64,000 nt of DNA from Thiomicrorhabdus lithotrophica. Its GTDB lineage: Bacteria > Pseudomonadota > Gammaproteobacteria > Thiomicrospirales > Thiomicrospiraceae. How positions within the stretch are numbered: position 1 is the first letter of the stretch; each line of letters opens with the position of its first letter. The position numbers were made by a program, and so were the translations under genes. Below, piece by piece: positions 39,490-49,598 of the stretch. Below the pieces are notes generated by a model. That model did not search any database. It was given only the letters and a program-made list of their open reading frames with translations, and was not told the DNA's origin. The DNA is taken from positions 1,922,001-1,986,000 of the forward strand of contig NZ_CP102381.1 of the NCBI RefSeq assembly GCF_029201445.1, read 5' to 3'.

Positions 39490-39999
39490 TTACTGCATTT
39501 CCAAGTCATCAGCAACGGACTCTAAACCTGCAATCGCACAAGCTTCATCATCCATACCATCTGGAGCACCACTCACACCAATAGCACCATACATTTTGCC
39601 ACCAGCTGTAATTGGAGTTGAACCAGCCATAAATGCTAAACCTTCACCTAATGTAGGTAATGGCCCTTTTGCACGACCTTCAAGCTGAGAACCTTTTACA
39701 TTAAACATAACGGCTGTATAAGCTTTTTTCTCACTGATATTCAGTGAAACCGGTGGTGCAATCGTATCTCTCATCTGCACCTGAACAATTCCGTTTCTAT
39801 CTACAACCGTCACACTAATCGGAATACCTTTTTCTCGACAGGCTTTAATCGCATTCACTGCAATAGTATTCGCCGTGTCTGCTGTAATACGTGATACGTT
39901 AACAGTCATTGGCTCTTCTGCATACACAGGCATTGTCAAACTCATTCCTAAACCAATACCCGCTACTGATTTCAGTGTATTTTTGATGATTTTTTTCAT
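39490..39999 (-). CDS. GlcG/HbpS-family (DUF336) periplasmic protein
   Basis: 169 aa. A signal peptide MKKIIKNTLKSVAGIGLGMSLTMPVYAEE is followed by the DUF336 fold (ISVTVVDRNGIVQVQMRDTI, KKAYTAVMFNV, GKMYGAIGVSGAPDGMDDEACA). Relatives include haem- or corrinoid-binding HbpS and GlcG; ligand unknown. It follows the efflux operon after a terminator, so it is probably separately transcribed. Confidence 0.85.
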   Translation of the reverse strand: MKKIIKNTLKSVAGIGLGMSLTMPVYAEEPMTVNVSRITADTANTIAVNAIKACREKGIPISVTVVDRNGIVQVQMRDTIAPPVSLNISEKKAYTAVMFNVKGSQLEGRAKGPLPTLGEGLAFMAGSTPITAGGKMYGAIGVSGAPDGMDDEACAIAGLESVADDLEMQ

Positions 40000-40122
40000 T
40001 TTAAAACTCCAACTTAGTTAATAAAAAACGTACATACTGAGTATAACTTATGTACAAAAAAACTTAAACAAACTTACATTATCTATAAATAATTTTTATT
40101 AATAGCTATAAGTGATAAAAAC

Positions 40123-40140
40123 CTTACCAGGCCTGGTAAG
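40123..40140. repeat. Palindromic repeat ACCAGGCCTGGT, copy 6
   Basis: 18-bp palindrome CTTACCAGGCCTGGTAAG, between the RND operon and the GlcG-like gene. Confidence 0.85.
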
Positions 40141-40152
40141 TTAATTTAAGAC

Positions 40153-40182
40153 ATAAAAAAGCCAAGCAAATCGCCTGGCTTT
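40153..40182. terminator. Terminator after the RND efflux operon
   Basis: AAAAAGCCA...TGGCTTTTT, a hairpin with A and T tracts that can work on either strand; it ends the minus-strand efflux operon. Confidence 0.82.
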
Positions 40183-40199
40183 TTAATATTGCTCGCGTT

Positions 40200-43100
40200 T
40201 TAAGCTTGGGCTTGTCTTTCTAAAGCCTCTTGTTGCTTAACTCCGCCATGCCATTGCCATATATAGTAAAGCAATGGAATAACCAGCAAGGTCAATACGG
40301 TTGACGACAGTGTTCCAAAAATTAATGATACAGCTAACCCACCAAATACAGGGTCAGTAATCATAATCATTGAACCAAACATAATTGCTAATGCTGTCAA
40401 TAATATTGGACGGAAACGAACTTTACCTGCCTCGATAACAGATTCTTTAAGCGATTTGCCTTCAGCACGATACTCAAGAATAAAGTCAATTAACAGTAAG
40501 GAATTTCGTACCACTATCCCTGCTAACGCTATGACTCCAATCATGGATGTTGCGGTAAAGGCTTGATCCGTTAACCAATGACCTGGAAAAACACCTATCA
40601 TTGTTAGAGGGATCGCCCCCATTACTATAACAGGCATCATAAAGGACTTATAGTAGCCGACCAAAATCAGGTAGATGAAGATTAATGCCACAATAAACGC
40701 ACTTCCCATATCTCGGAATACATCTAATGTTAATCGCATCTCACCACCCCACAATAATGTGTAGTTCATTACATCATCAGGCTGAGCTTCTACAAAACCT
40801 AAGTTTGCAGTATGAAAAGTCACACCAGATTCAGGTAACTTAATACCATCTAGCATTTTGTCTAAAGACAGCACCGCGTATACTGGGCTTGATTGAAGTA
40901 ACTCACCTCCCATCATCACCATTTGATGCTGATCACGACCTAAAATAGGTTTGGCGTATAACACCTCTTCGATTTTAGCTACCGCCGACAATGGGACCGA
41001 GCTACCTGAACGAGACTGAACCTGTAATGCCAACATTTGTTCAGCGACGGTTCTTTCAGAACGAGGTAGGCGGACAATAATATCTACTGGCTCACGAACA
41101 CTGTCCAAGTGCATATAACCAAGCTCAAAACCGTTAATGTAATCACGCAACATTTTGCTAACTTGCGCAGGTGCAACACCTAACAAATTAGCCTGTTCAC
41201 GATCAATATTAATCTGGTAACTCATGTTGTCAGCAGTGACAGAGTCATCCACATTTACTAAGCCATAAATTTGGTTGAAAGCTTTACCCACTTCGATAGA
41301 AGCCTCACGCAACTTCTCATAATCCGGCCCATAAAGCTCAGCCATAATCTGAGTCGTTACTGGAGGCCCTGGAGGTGTCTCATATAATTTTATATTTGCC
41401 TCTGGGAAAGTTTTACGCAACTCGTTTAAATCCAGATTAAGCTGCTCTACAATTTCATGTGAAGACAGATTACGGTCATGCTTATTCACTAAATTCACGC
41501 GAATTTGTGCAAAATTAGCCCCCTCTTTAATTAAGTCTCCTCGAACTAAAGCCGCAAAATCGATGGGTGCATGATCACCAAGATAAACACTGTAATCAGT
41601 CACAAACTGAGTTTGTGATAGACGCTCACCCACATGACGCACTACACGATCCGTAGCTTCTAATGCTGTACCCTCAGGCATATCAACCTGAACTAGAAAG
41701 GTGCTCGTATTATCATAAGGTAACATTTTGACTTCAACACCAGCCGCGTGAAGTGGATTATTCATACCATCATCACGCATAAACTGTAACGCTGGCTGAA
41801 TCATCGCTCCAATTAGAGACAACAGAACAACAAATAAAAACACATTACGCTTAGTTCGACTTTCAATCATAGGATTTATGGCTTTTACATAAATCTTCTG
41901 CATCCAATCTTCTTTGACTACATGATGCGTTTCTAAACTTACACGTGTCTGCATCTCTTTTATGGCTTTTTTACCTAACAATCTATATGCGGCATAAGGA
42001 ACGAGAATATACGCTACAACAAGAGAAGCAATCATTGCAACAGGCACATTAAATGGAATTGGTGCCATAAATGGCCCCATCATTCCTGTTACAAATAACA
42101 TCGGGATAAACGCCAAAATAACCGCTATGGTAGCGACGTTAGTTGGGTTACCAATCTCATTGGTGGCTTTTATTAAAACCTCATCAAACTTTTCAGGATC
42201 AAAACCATCATGAATATGCCGGTGAATATTCTCTATTACAACTATGGCGGCATCCACCAGCAGCCCCAATGAAAGAATTAACGCAAAAAGTGTAATACGG
42301 TTAATGGTTTGTTCTGCAACCATGCCAATAAACAAGACCACAAATAAAATAAGCGGCACAGTTAACGTCACAATCCCCGCTTCACGCCAACCTAAAAACA
42401 GAACTAAAATAATAACAACGGAACCGACCGCAATTGCTAAATGTTCCATTAACAGGTTTACTGCAGCATTCGCTTTTTCACCATCGTTACGTGTTACAAC
42501 AATTTCAACATTTGCTGGAATGACTGACTTTTTGAGTTCATTTAGTTGGTTAATAACGGCATTGGCTACATCGACTGCATTGGTACCCGGTTTTTTAGCC
42601 AAAGTTATGGTAACTGCTTGCTGTTCACCAGTACCTGCTAGAGAAGAGTTTGGACCAAAACCAATTCTGGTATAACTATCAGTTTCTTTAGGTCCATCAG
42701 TAATTTCAGCGATATCTTTTAGATAAATTGGACGACCATTGTTAGCACCAATAACAATCTCACCCACCTCTTTAGCGTTTCCTAAATAGCCATTTACTCT
42801 AATCATTCGTTCACGGTTGTTATTCACTACCGTACCTACAGGTAATGAAACATTACTACCTTGCAACATCTCACTAATTGTTTCTAAAGAAAGTCCTGTT
42901 AAAGCAATTTTTTGCGCATCCAGCCAAACATTAATTGCACGCTGCTTACCTCCCACAACATCAGAGAATGAAACTCCTGGGATATTACGCAAATTCTCAA
43001 CTAGCTTTAATGAAATATCACGTAAATCATATCCTGATAACGCTTGCGATGTGACCGCCAAAGTCATAACTGGCACATCATCAACATTAATCGGTTTAAT

Positions 43101-43535
43101 CAATGGCTCTTGAGTATCCGGTGGCATCTTGTCCATGTTTTGCATAATCTGGTTATAAACCTTAACCAAACTATCTACCTGGTTTTCACCCACATCAAAT
43201 TGAACTGTTACCACACCAAAATCGTTCGATGCATAACCAAAGGTATGCTTAACCCCAGGTAAAGAGCTCAAAATGGTTTCAAGTGGCTTCACCACCATAT
43301 TATTAACTTCTTCAGGCGTCGCCCCCGCCTTCGGTACAATAATATTGGCAGCAGGAACAACAATCTGAGGATTATATTCACGCGGAGTAATCAAGTAAGC
43401 CATAATTCCAGCTAAGGTCACGGCAATAACCATCATCATCGTGATTTTTGAATGAATAAAGGCTTTGGCTAACTTACCGGCTATGTTTAGCTCAGCCTCA
43501 GGCTTTACGCTGTCTGGCATTTGATTCTCAGCCAT
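40200..43535 (-). CDS. RND efflux transporter, inner-membrane pump
   Basis: 1111 aa, the usual length for AcrB-type proton-driven pumps. A first span follows FIHSKITMMMVIAVTLAG, then two large periplasmic loops and two blocks of spans; IRVNLVNKHDRNLSSHEIVEQ and GPPVTTQIMAELYGPDYEKL mark the second loop. The acidic motif in the fourth-span region (LILSLGLLVDAAIVVIENIHRHI) is kept. It begins 2 nt after the adaptor stop. The substrate cannot be told; the set is close to the uncharacterised hydrophobe/solvent efflux group. Confidence 0.93.
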   Translation of the reverse strand: MAENQMPDSVKPEAELNIAGKLAKAFIHSKITMMMVIAVTLAGIMAYLITPREYNPQIVVPAANIIVPKAGATPEEVNNMVVKPLETILSSLPGVKHTFGYASNDFGVVTVQFDVGENQVDSLVKVYNQIMQNMDKMPPDTQEPLIKPINVDDVPVMTLAVTSQALSGYDLRDISLKLVENLRNIPGVSFSDVVGGKQRAINVWLDAQKIALTGLSLETISEMLQGSNVSLPVGTVVNNNRERMIRVNGYLGNAKEVGEIVIGANNGRPIYLKDIAEITDGPKETDSYTRIGFGPNSSLAGTGEQQAVTITLAKKPGTNAVDVANAVINQLNELKKSVIPANVEIVVTRNDGEKANAAVNLLMEHLAIAVGSVVIILVLFLGWREAGIVTLTVPLILFVVLFIGMVAEQTINRITLFALILSLGLLVDAAIVVIENIHRHIHDGFDPEKFDEVLIKATNEIGNPTNVATIAVILAFIPMLFVTGMMGPFMAPIPFNVPVAMIASLVVAYILVPYAAYRLLGKKAIKEMQTRVSLETHHVVKEDWMQKIYVKAINPMIESRTKRNVFLFVVLLSLIGAMIQPALQFMRDDGMNNPLHAAGVEVKMLPYDNTSTFLVQVDMPEGTALEATDRVVRHVGERLSQTQFVTDYSVYLGDHAPIDFAALVRGDLIKEGANFAQIRVNLVNKHDRNLSSHEIVEQLNLDLNELRKTFPEANIKLYETPPGPPVTTQIMAELYGPDYEKLREASIEVGKAFNQIYGLVNVDDSVTADNMSYQINIDREQANLLGVAPAQVSKMLRDYINGFELGYMHLDSVREPVDIIVRLPRSERTVAEQMLALQVQSRSGSSVPLSAVAKIEEVLYAKPILGRDQHQMVMMGGELLQSSPVYAVLSLDKMLDGIKLPESGVTFHTANLGFVEAQPDDVMNYTLLWGGEMRLTLDVFRDMGSAFIVALIFIYLILVGYYKSFMMPVIVMGAIPLTMIGVFPGHWLTDQAFTATSMIGVIALAGIVVRNSLLLIDFILEYRAEGKSLKESVIEAGKVRFRPILLTALAIMFGSMIMITDPVFGGLAVSLIFGTLSSTVLTLLVIPLLYYIWQWHGGVKQQEALERQAQA

Positions 43536-43537
43536 AA

Positions 43538-44635
43538 TTAAGCTCCTTCAGCCGCATTTTTTGTATTCGCTGATTCAATAAGATCACCATTTAACATTTC
43601 TTGGTTATTATTGACCACAACTTGCTCACCTAAAGCTAGACCTGATTGAATCTCAACCATATCACCTATTACTATACCTGTACGCACCATATTGAAGAAA
43701 GCTCGTCCGTTTTCAACGACAAAAACGCCTTCAATTCCCGCACGATTTAACACTGCAGAAACTGGAAGCATCATTGTCTGGCGTTCACCTCGTTTAAAAC
43801 TAACTCGTGCAAACGTTCCACTATTCACATCATTAACATTTGGCAAACTTAACTTAACAGTATGAGTGCGTGTTTTAGGATCTGCAGCACTCACTAAAGT
43901 ATAAATCGTACCAACAAAGGGTGTTGAAATACCATCTACCAATACCTCAGCAGAATCACCAAGTCTAAGCACTGCATATAAGTCTGCAGACACCTGTGTT
44001 TGTACACTTAAAGACTTTAAATTCTCAATAATAACAATAGGATTACCTGGCGCTGCTAGAGAGCCTGCAACCGCCATCTTTTCAACAATAACCCCATCAA
44101 AAGGCGCTTTAACGTTTGCATAGTTCAACTGAGCTTTAGCTTGGTCTAAACCAGATTTAGCAGAAGCTAAATTCTCTTGAGCAACACTAAACTGTAACTT
44201 AATTTTGTCATATTGCTGTTTAGAAACAGAATCTTCTTTATAAAGTTTAGTAAAACGGTTGTAATCCAAACGCGCATCTTTTAAAGCTGCTAATGCTTGC
44301 TGATAACCAGAATTTGCTTGTGAAATCTGACTTTTAATATCTCCCGAATCTATCGAGAATAGTAAATCACCACTTTTAACTTCCTGACCAACCTTCACAT
44401 CTAAATTTTTAATGTACCCCATTAAACGAGAGGCTATTTGAGCTTTCTGATCGGGTACAACTGCTCCTGGTACAACAGCGGTTAAAGGAACAGAGCCTAG
44501 TGTTACGGTAAAAACGTCAGCCTTGACGATTTTTGCTGTATCGACCTCTATCGTTTGCTCTTCCTGGCCACAGCCTGCTAGTCCCAATGTTGCTGCCAAT
44601 AATGACAAGCCAATTACTTTAGAGATTTGTTTCAT
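43538..44635 (-). CDS. RND efflux adaptor (membrane fusion) lipoprotein
   Basis: 365 aa from the ATG at 44635, with GAGG 7 nt upstream; the frame extends a little further. The lipobox LAGC gives an inner-membrane-anchored lipoprotein. MGYIKNLDVKVGQEVKSGDLLFSID is the lipoyl-like half-motif; the helical hairpin spans about 100-165; LNYANVKAPFDGVIVEKMAVAGSLAAPG is the second half. It links pump and TolC-like channel. Confidence 0.92.
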   Translation of the reverse strand: MKQISKVIGLSLLAATLGLAGCGQEEQTIEVDTAKIVKADVFTVTLGSVPLTAVVPGAVVPDQKAQIASRLMGYIKNLDVKVGQEVKSGDLLFSIDSGDIKSQISQANSGYQQALAALKDARLDYNRFTKLYKEDSVSKQQYDKIKLQFSVAQENLASAKSGLDQAKAQLNYANVKAPFDGVIVEKMAVAGSLAAPGNPIVIIENLKSLSVQTQVSADLYAVLRLGDSAEVLVDGISTPFVGTIYTLVSAADPKTRTHTVKLSLPNVNDVNSGTFARVSFKRGERQTMMLPVSAVLNRAGIEGVFVVENGRAFFNMVRTGIVIGDMVEIQSGLALGEQVVVNNNQEMLNGDLIESANTKNAAEGA

Positions 44636-44714
44636 TTTGAACCTCAATTCCATATAAATTCTTAATTAATTATTTCAATTTATGTAAGTTTGTTTTAATG
44701 ACAAAACATGTCGA

Positions 44715-46118
44715 TTAAATGCGCTGAACATCCATACGTCCTGTCAGTAAAAGCAACCTGGCTTTTAACACATTCACATCATATTGAGCCGATACTAAAT
44801 CCGCTCGTGCCTTACCTAACTGAGTTTCACCTGCAAGTACTTCAGTAATGGTTGAAACACCATTTTTGTAACGCTTCATAATCAGATTTTGTGCTTCATC
44901 AGCTTGCTGTACAGCCAACACACTGGAACCAACTTGTTTTTTAGCTATTTCCAACTTTCTCCAAGTTGATAACACTTCTAAACGTAGTTTATTTTCATGA
45001 GATTTTAGCGCTGCTTTTTTTTGCGCCGCAGACGCATTCGCCATATCGACGGCACCACCTTTCACGCCAAAATCGGTAATTTTCCAGGAAACGACCCCTG
45101 CAACAGTATAAGAACCGTTACTTAAAGCGAGCGACTCATCATTCCAATCCTGTCTTAACATAAGATTAAAGCTTGGATAGTAATCAGCTTTAGCGGCATC
45201 GACTGAAAAGGTCGATGAAGCTGCCTCTTTGCGTTTAGCATCCAATTCGTGGTTGCTATTAAGCGCCATCGATAGCAGCTCTTCAACATTATCCACAGGC
45301 AATTCCAAGTCAACACGGTTCGCCACGTCAATCTCTGCAGAAGCGTCTAGCCCCATTAGCATCTTTAGGGTATCTAATGCAATTTGCTCTTGCCCTTGCG
45401 CTTTCAACAAAGCAACATCTGCTGCTGACTGGTTCACCTTAGCACTTAAAAACTCTGAACGAACCACCACCCCTTGCTCAACTAAATTATTGGTTGTTTT
45501 AACGTAAGACTTAGCGGTTTCTTTGGCTTGATTGGCAACATTAATAAAAGACCGAGCAGCATGCACCGCTTCATAAGCTTGGTAAACATTAAAGGTTAAA
45601 AATTGCTGAACCGCTAAATCCCCTTTTCTAGCCGCTTCAATCATGGCGGTAGCTTGATCTTCATAACTACCGATTTTGCCACCATTCCAAACAGGAACCA
45701 GCATCTCAATGCGGGTATTAAAGTCGGTATGAGCATCAGGATTATTTAAACCATCTGGCTCATAAGCATAATTGCCAGACATAAATTCATTAGTAGTTGC
45801 TGTGTCAAAACCAAAATCGCCTAGACTCGCCTGACGTTGCTGCAGTTTCATTCCAAAAACATTTAAGGCGTTATCAGAGTTACTTCCCGTAACAGAAAGC
45901 GTAATTTGCGGTAAGCGGCTAGATTCTGCTTTTTTTAATGCACCTTTGGCCTGATCAATTCTTGCCGAACTCACACTCATTTCAGGGTTTTGATTTAAAG
46001 CACTATTTACGCAGGCTTTAAAATCAAATTTTTCTGCATTAGCAGTTAAAGGCATCGCCGCTGCAAGTGATAGCAGTAAAGCCGGTAATTTACGTTTAAG
46101 CATTGTTCTTTGTTCCAT
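44715..46118 (-). CDS. TolC-family outer-membrane efflux channel
   Basis: 467 aa from the ATG at 46118 with GGAG 6 nt upstream; the frame is open to 46211, but that stretch contains a terminator hairpin, so I reject the longer form. A signal peptide (LPALLLSLAAAMPLTANAEKF) and two repeats of the long-helix OEP domain are seen (ending RYKNGVSTITEVLAGETQLGKARADL). It is first gene of the efflux operon. Confidence 0.9.
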   Translation of the reverse strand: MEQRTMLKRKLPALLLSLAAAMPLTANAEKFDFKACVNSALNQNPEMSVSSARIDQAKGALKKAESSRLPQITLSVTGSNSDNALNVFGMKLQQRQASLGDFGFDTATTNEFMSGNYAYEPDGLNNPDAHTDFNTRIEMLVPVWNGGKIGSYEDQATAMIEAARKGDLAVQQFLTFNVYQAYEAVHAARSFINVANQAKETAKSYVKTTNNLVEQGVVVRSEFLSAKVNQSAADVALLKAQGQEQIALDTLKMLMGLDASAEIDVANRVDLELPVDNVEELLSMALNSNHELDAKRKEAASSTFSVDAAKADYYPSFNLMLRQDWNDESLALSNGSYTVAGVVSWKITDFGVKGGAVDMANASAAQKKAALKSHENKLRLEVLSTWRKLEIAKKQVGSSVLAVQQADEAQNLIMKRYKNGVSTITEVLAGETQLGKARADLVSAQYDVNVLKARLLLLTGRMDVQRI

Positions 46119-46171
46119 TTTATCTCCAGCTGCTTGAATCTTATTAACGTAAAGTAAATTGAATAAAAACC

Positions 46172-46199
46172 AAAAAAGGATGGTAAACCATCCTTTTTT
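46172..46199. terminator. Terminator ahead of the efflux operon
   Basis: A perfect hairpin with AAGGATGGT/ACCATCCTT stems and A/T tracts. It probably ends the upstream hydrolase transcript; if the efflux promoter is farther upstream it would attenuate the operon. Confidence 0.8.
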
Positions 46200-46298
46200 A
46201 CTTACTTTCACTTCACATCAATAATTAACGCCCATATATGAATGATTTAATATGGCATAACCTTATCGATAATTAAGTCATAACTCAAGCTTATTAAC

Positions 46299-46354
46299 AT
46301 ATAAGCAAATTCTGATATTATAAGCATTTATACCATATTAGCAATTGCTTATAT
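46299..46354. promoter_or_regulatory. Possible operator for the efflux operon
   Basis: ATATAAGCAA (46299-46308) and its exact inverse TTGCTTATAT (46345-46354), with ATTATAAGCA (46317-46326) between. AT-rich DNA upstream of the TolC-like gene; no regulator gene is adjacent. Confidence 0.35.
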
Positions 46355-46393
46355 TTATTTTTTTATAAGTCAATATACTAAAATCAAACTAGA

Positions 46394-47017
46394 CTAATAA
46401 CTTAGCTCAATAACTTTTCTTAACCAAACTAACTCACCATGAAAAAAGTGGCTTGCATCTTCTCGCCAATAAATATCAGGCTTACTCTTCTGCTTCATCG
46501 CCCAATCCAAAATCTCTTGTGCAGAAACCACTTCATCCTGACCTCCTTGAATAAGAGACCAAGATACATCGACATCATTAATAACTGAAAAATCATAAAG
46601 CCCAACAGGAGGCGCAACGGTACAAATCGCATCGATCTTACATTTTGCTAAAGCACTTAAAGAGACATAGCTACCAAAAGAAAATCCTGCTAATACAGTA
46701 TGACTAATCTCATACTTTGCTCTCAACCAATCCAACACGGCCTTTAAGTCAGCTTGTTCACCAATACCATTATCATATTCACCCTCACTGCCACCCACAC
46801 CTCTAAAGTTATAAGCAACGGTTGTATAACCTAAACTTGAAAACGCTCGCTCCATAGTTGTTACCACTTTATTATTCATGGTTCCGCCATATAAAGGATG
46901 TGGATGACTAATGACAACCGCTTTACTACTATCTACGTCATGAACACATGGTTTTATTCTAATTTCTAGGTTTCCAACGGGCCCTGAGATTAATAAGGTT
47001 TCTGATCTCTTTTTCAA
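46394..47017 (-). CDS. Alpha/beta hydrolase
   Basis: 207 aa. The HPHPLYGGTMNNKVV and VAYNFRGVGGSEGEYDNG start, the nucleophile elbow AGFSFGSYVS (serine in GFSFG) and late histidine in EDASHFFHGEL match the YfhR/dienelactone-hydrolase-like group of small cytoplasmic hydrolases. The aspartate of the triad is likely in GGQDEVV. Substrate unknown. A single gene, divergent from pdxB. Confidence 0.85.
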   Translation of the reverse strand: MKKRSETLLISGPVGNLEIRIKPCVHDVDSSKAVVISHPHPLYGGTMNNKVVTTMERAFSSLGYTTVAYNFRGVGGSEGEYDNGIGEQADLKAVLDWLRAKYEISHTVLAGFSFGSYVSLSALAKCKIDAICTVAPPVGLYDFSVINDVDVSWSLIQGGQDEVVSAQEILDWAMKQKSKPDIYWREDASHFFHGELVWLRKVIELSY

Positions 47018-47148
47018 AACGACTCTCTTTTATGCTCTTTTACTTTGACAACATCTTTGACATTGATTCAATCTACACTCATACCATAATCATGGCAAAA
47101 TAGGCTGTATCCACAATCTTTAATAAATACCAAATAAGACACTACACT

Positions 47149-48291
47149 ATGACCAATCATTCAAAAACCATCGTTATTGACGATGCCGTACCTTATGCCG
47201 AAGCCATCTTCTCACATCTCGGCAAGGTCATCACCCTACCAGGTAAATCGATTAATGCCCAAACAGTCAAAAATGCAGACGCCTTAATTGTACGTTCAAG
47301 AACCCAAGTTAATGCTGACCTACTCGATGGTAGCACCATATCTTTTGTTGGTAGCACCGTTGTAGGTCTGGACCACATAGATCAAGAATATTTAACAAAC
47401 AATAATATCCATTTTTATTCTGCTCAGGGCTGCAACTCTAATTCAGTAGCAGAATACATTATTACTGTTTTATTCGAACTAGCTGAAAAGTTTGATTTTA
47501 ACCTAACTGATAAAACACTCGGGATTATAGGCGTAGGCAATGTCGGTCAAAAAATTTACAACAAAGCAAAATTACTCGGTATAACCTGTTTATTAAATGA
47601 TCCACCAAGATTAGAAAAAGAACCAGGCCTGGTAGCTTCTGATAATTACGTTGATTTAAATCAATGCCTAACCGCAGACATTATTACTGTACACACACCT
47701 TTAACACGCAATGGCAAACACCCCTCTTATAATTTAATCTCAGCAGATAAACTCAAGCAGATAAAACCCCATCAAATTCTTATCAACGCCGCTCGCGGTG
47801 GTGTAATTAATGAAGAAGCCTGGGTAAATACTAACACTAAAGCTAACATTATCGACTGTTGGAAAAACGAACCTGAAATTAATGAATCACTCTATCAGTC
47901 GGCCTACTTGGCAACTCCGCATATTGCAGGGCACTCATTAGAAGCAAAAGTAGCTGGTAGCACTATGGTGTATGAAGAGTTATGTAAAACATGGAATATC
48001 AGCACACAAAACGACTGGATGAAGGAGTTACCCGAACAACCGAATATCATTACTGTCTCACAAACCAATTCTATCCAAAAAGCTCTAAATGAAATTTTTA
48101 ATAAAACCCATGACATTAATAGGGATGATGCCGCAATTCGTTCAGACGACATTCAAAAATTACATAATAAATACGAAAAATACCGAAGAAATTTTCCAAT
48201 TTATCGAGAATGGGACCAACAAAGAATCAAAAAAACAAACAGCCAAAAATTAAATAACCTACTGAAAAAACTAGGATTTACACTAGTTTAA
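47149..48291 (+). CDS. pdxB: 4-phosphoerythronate dehydrogenase
   Basis: 380 aa. Second step of pyridoxal phosphate synthesis from erythrose 4-phosphate. The D-2-hydroxyacid dehydrogenase fold shows LIVRSRTQVN, the Rossmann motif GVGNVGQK, and the catalytic ARGGVI, EPEI and HIAGHS (R, E, H). The PdxB-specific C-terminal dimerisation domain follows. A copy of the ACCAGGCCTGGT palindrome lies in the coding region (EPGLVASD). Confidence 0.92.
   Translation: MTNHSKTIVIDDAVPYAEAIFSHLGKVITLPGKSINAQTVKNADALIVRSRTQVNADLLDGSTISFVGSTVVGLDHIDQEYLTNNNIHFYSAQGCNSNSVAEYIITVLFELAEKFDFNLTDKTLGIIGVGNVGQKIYNKAKLLGITCLLNDPPRLEKEPGLVASDNYVDLNQCLTADIITVHTPLTRNGKHPSYNLISADKLKQIKPHQILINAARGGVINEEAWVNTNTKANIIDCWKNEPEINESLYQSAYLATPHIAGHSLEAKVAGSTMVYEELCKTWNISTQNDWMKELPEQPNIITVSQTNSIQKALNEIFNKTHDINRDDAAIRSDDIQKLHNKYEKYRRNFPIYREWDQQRIKKTNSQKLNNLLKKLGFTLV
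47632..47643. repeat. Palindromic repeat ACCAGGCCTGGT, copy 7, inside pdxB
   Basis: The only exact copy that lies well within a host coding region; it encodes part of EPGLVA. Confidence 0.85.
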
Positions 48292-48455
48292 ATAGAAACA
48301 TATTAGAGTATTAGCAAATCTTAATAAAATAATGTTATCAAACCAACAAAATTTTTAGGTTTGCTTTTGGTTGATTAGTGAGTAACCTAGGTCATGACAA
48401 AAATAGAGCAGGAAAAAATCCTCCTCAAATCATCTAATTGCAACGGAGAGAATTA

Positions 48456-49025
48456 ATGAAATTAGTTAACCTATTCAAAGCAGCAATCTTAGCTGTAACA
48501 GTAACAGCCCTTTCAGGTTGTGGAACAATCAACGGTATCAGCAACCTAAACGACGGTGCTGGTGAAACTTTTATGGAAATCTGGGACAAGTGGGTTGAAG
48601 CAGAAGGCGATATTGCTGACGCAACCATGTGGGAAGTTAAGGTAGATGAAGGCGTTACTTTAGAAGACGTAATTGATGCAATTAATGCCGTTGGTGTTAA
48701 CCGCAACATTAAAAACGTGGGTGAACTACCACTTTCTGAAGAACTAAAAGCACGCGGAATCGAATCAGGCGTTATCCACGTAATGTCTTTCTGTAACCCA
48801 GAAACAGCACGTAAAATGACTGACTTCTCTCCTGCAATGGCTGGATTCCTACCTTGTCGTGTAAACATCGTTGAAGAAGAAGATGGTCTTCATATCTATA
48901 CAATGAACATGGACATGGCTATCAAAATGGGTAAAAAAATGCCTCCTGAATTGTTAGAAGCTACTATGGATGTTCGTAACACTATGTGGGAAATGCTTGA
49001 AAAAGGTAAAACTGGAGAGTTCTAA
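48456..49025 (+). CDS. DUF302 lipoprotein
   Basis: 189 aa from the ATG at 48456 with GGAG upstream. A lipobox LSGC follows a short signal sequence. The FCNPETARKMTDFSPAMAGFLPCRVNIVEEEDGLHIYTMN block is the DUF302 signature. DUF302 proteins occur widely in sulfur and iron bacteria; function unknown. Transcribed alone, with a terminator downstream. Confidence 0.82.
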   Translation: MKLVNLFKAAILAVTVTALSGCGTINGISNLNDGAGETFMEIWDKWVEAEGDIADATMWEVKVDEGVTLEDVIDAINAVGVNRNIKNVGELPLSEELKARGIESGVIHVMSFCNPETARKMTDFSPAMAGFLPCRVNIVEEEDGLHIYTMNMDMAIKMGKKMPPELLEATMDVRNTMWEMLEKGKTGEF

Positions 49026-49043
49026 TCTCTGACTTTTACAAGC

Positions 49044-49061
49044 TTTACCAGGCCTGGTAAA
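49044..49061. repeat. Palindromic repeat ACCAGGCCTGGT, copy 8
   Basis: 18-bp palindrome TTTACCAGGCCTGGTAAA, immediately after the DUF302 gene. Confidence 0.85.
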
Positions 49062-49080
49062 TCCAGGCTGCAAAATTTAA

Positions 49081-49117
49081 GACCGTAATTTACATTAGTA
49101 ACTTACGGTTTTTTTGT
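49081..49117 (+). terminator. Terminator after the DUF302 gene
   Basis: ACCGTAA...TTACGGTTTTTTT. The remaining gap to 49598 (about 480 bp, AT-rich) has no gene; a truncated repeat GCAGGCCTGGT lies at 49534-49544, upstream of the porin gene. Confidence 0.8.
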
Positions 49118-49598
49118 GCCTAATACTTTTAGCAAAAACCAACAACACCCATATAAAAATTTGACTGACAAACTCTGACTGATTCAACCAAAAAGTCGCA
49201 TCATTTATACAGCAAACCACATTTGACTCTACTAAAAACCCCACAAACAACTCAAACTTAAAGAGCAATAAATACCATACAACCTGTTGCAAAATTACAA
49301 CAAATCAAACTATAAACCAACTCCCTCTAACGTCAGTAAGAACAAACCTAGCTAATTTACGCATAAAACTTACTTTTAACTTTTAAAATCAACAAGTTAA
49401 AAGGCACAAAAAAACTTATAAGCCCATTCATTAACATACTCTTATTTACTTATATATTTTTTAATACACCCTAAAGTTTTTTTAATTACCATTCTTATTT
49501 CATTTATTGCATAGTAACTTTCGACAGAGATAAGCAGGCCTGGTAAAAACCAACAACCTACTTAAATAAAACTAAAATATAAAGAGATAGAAGAAACA

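Noticed and set aside
42244-42675. 143-codon ORF opposite the RND pump
   Set aside because: Antisense shadow of a conserved membrane segment.
46119-46211. N-terminal extension of the TolC-like gene
   Set aside because: Contains a perfect terminator hairpin and no ribosome site; the ATG at 46118 has GGAG and a normal signal peptide.
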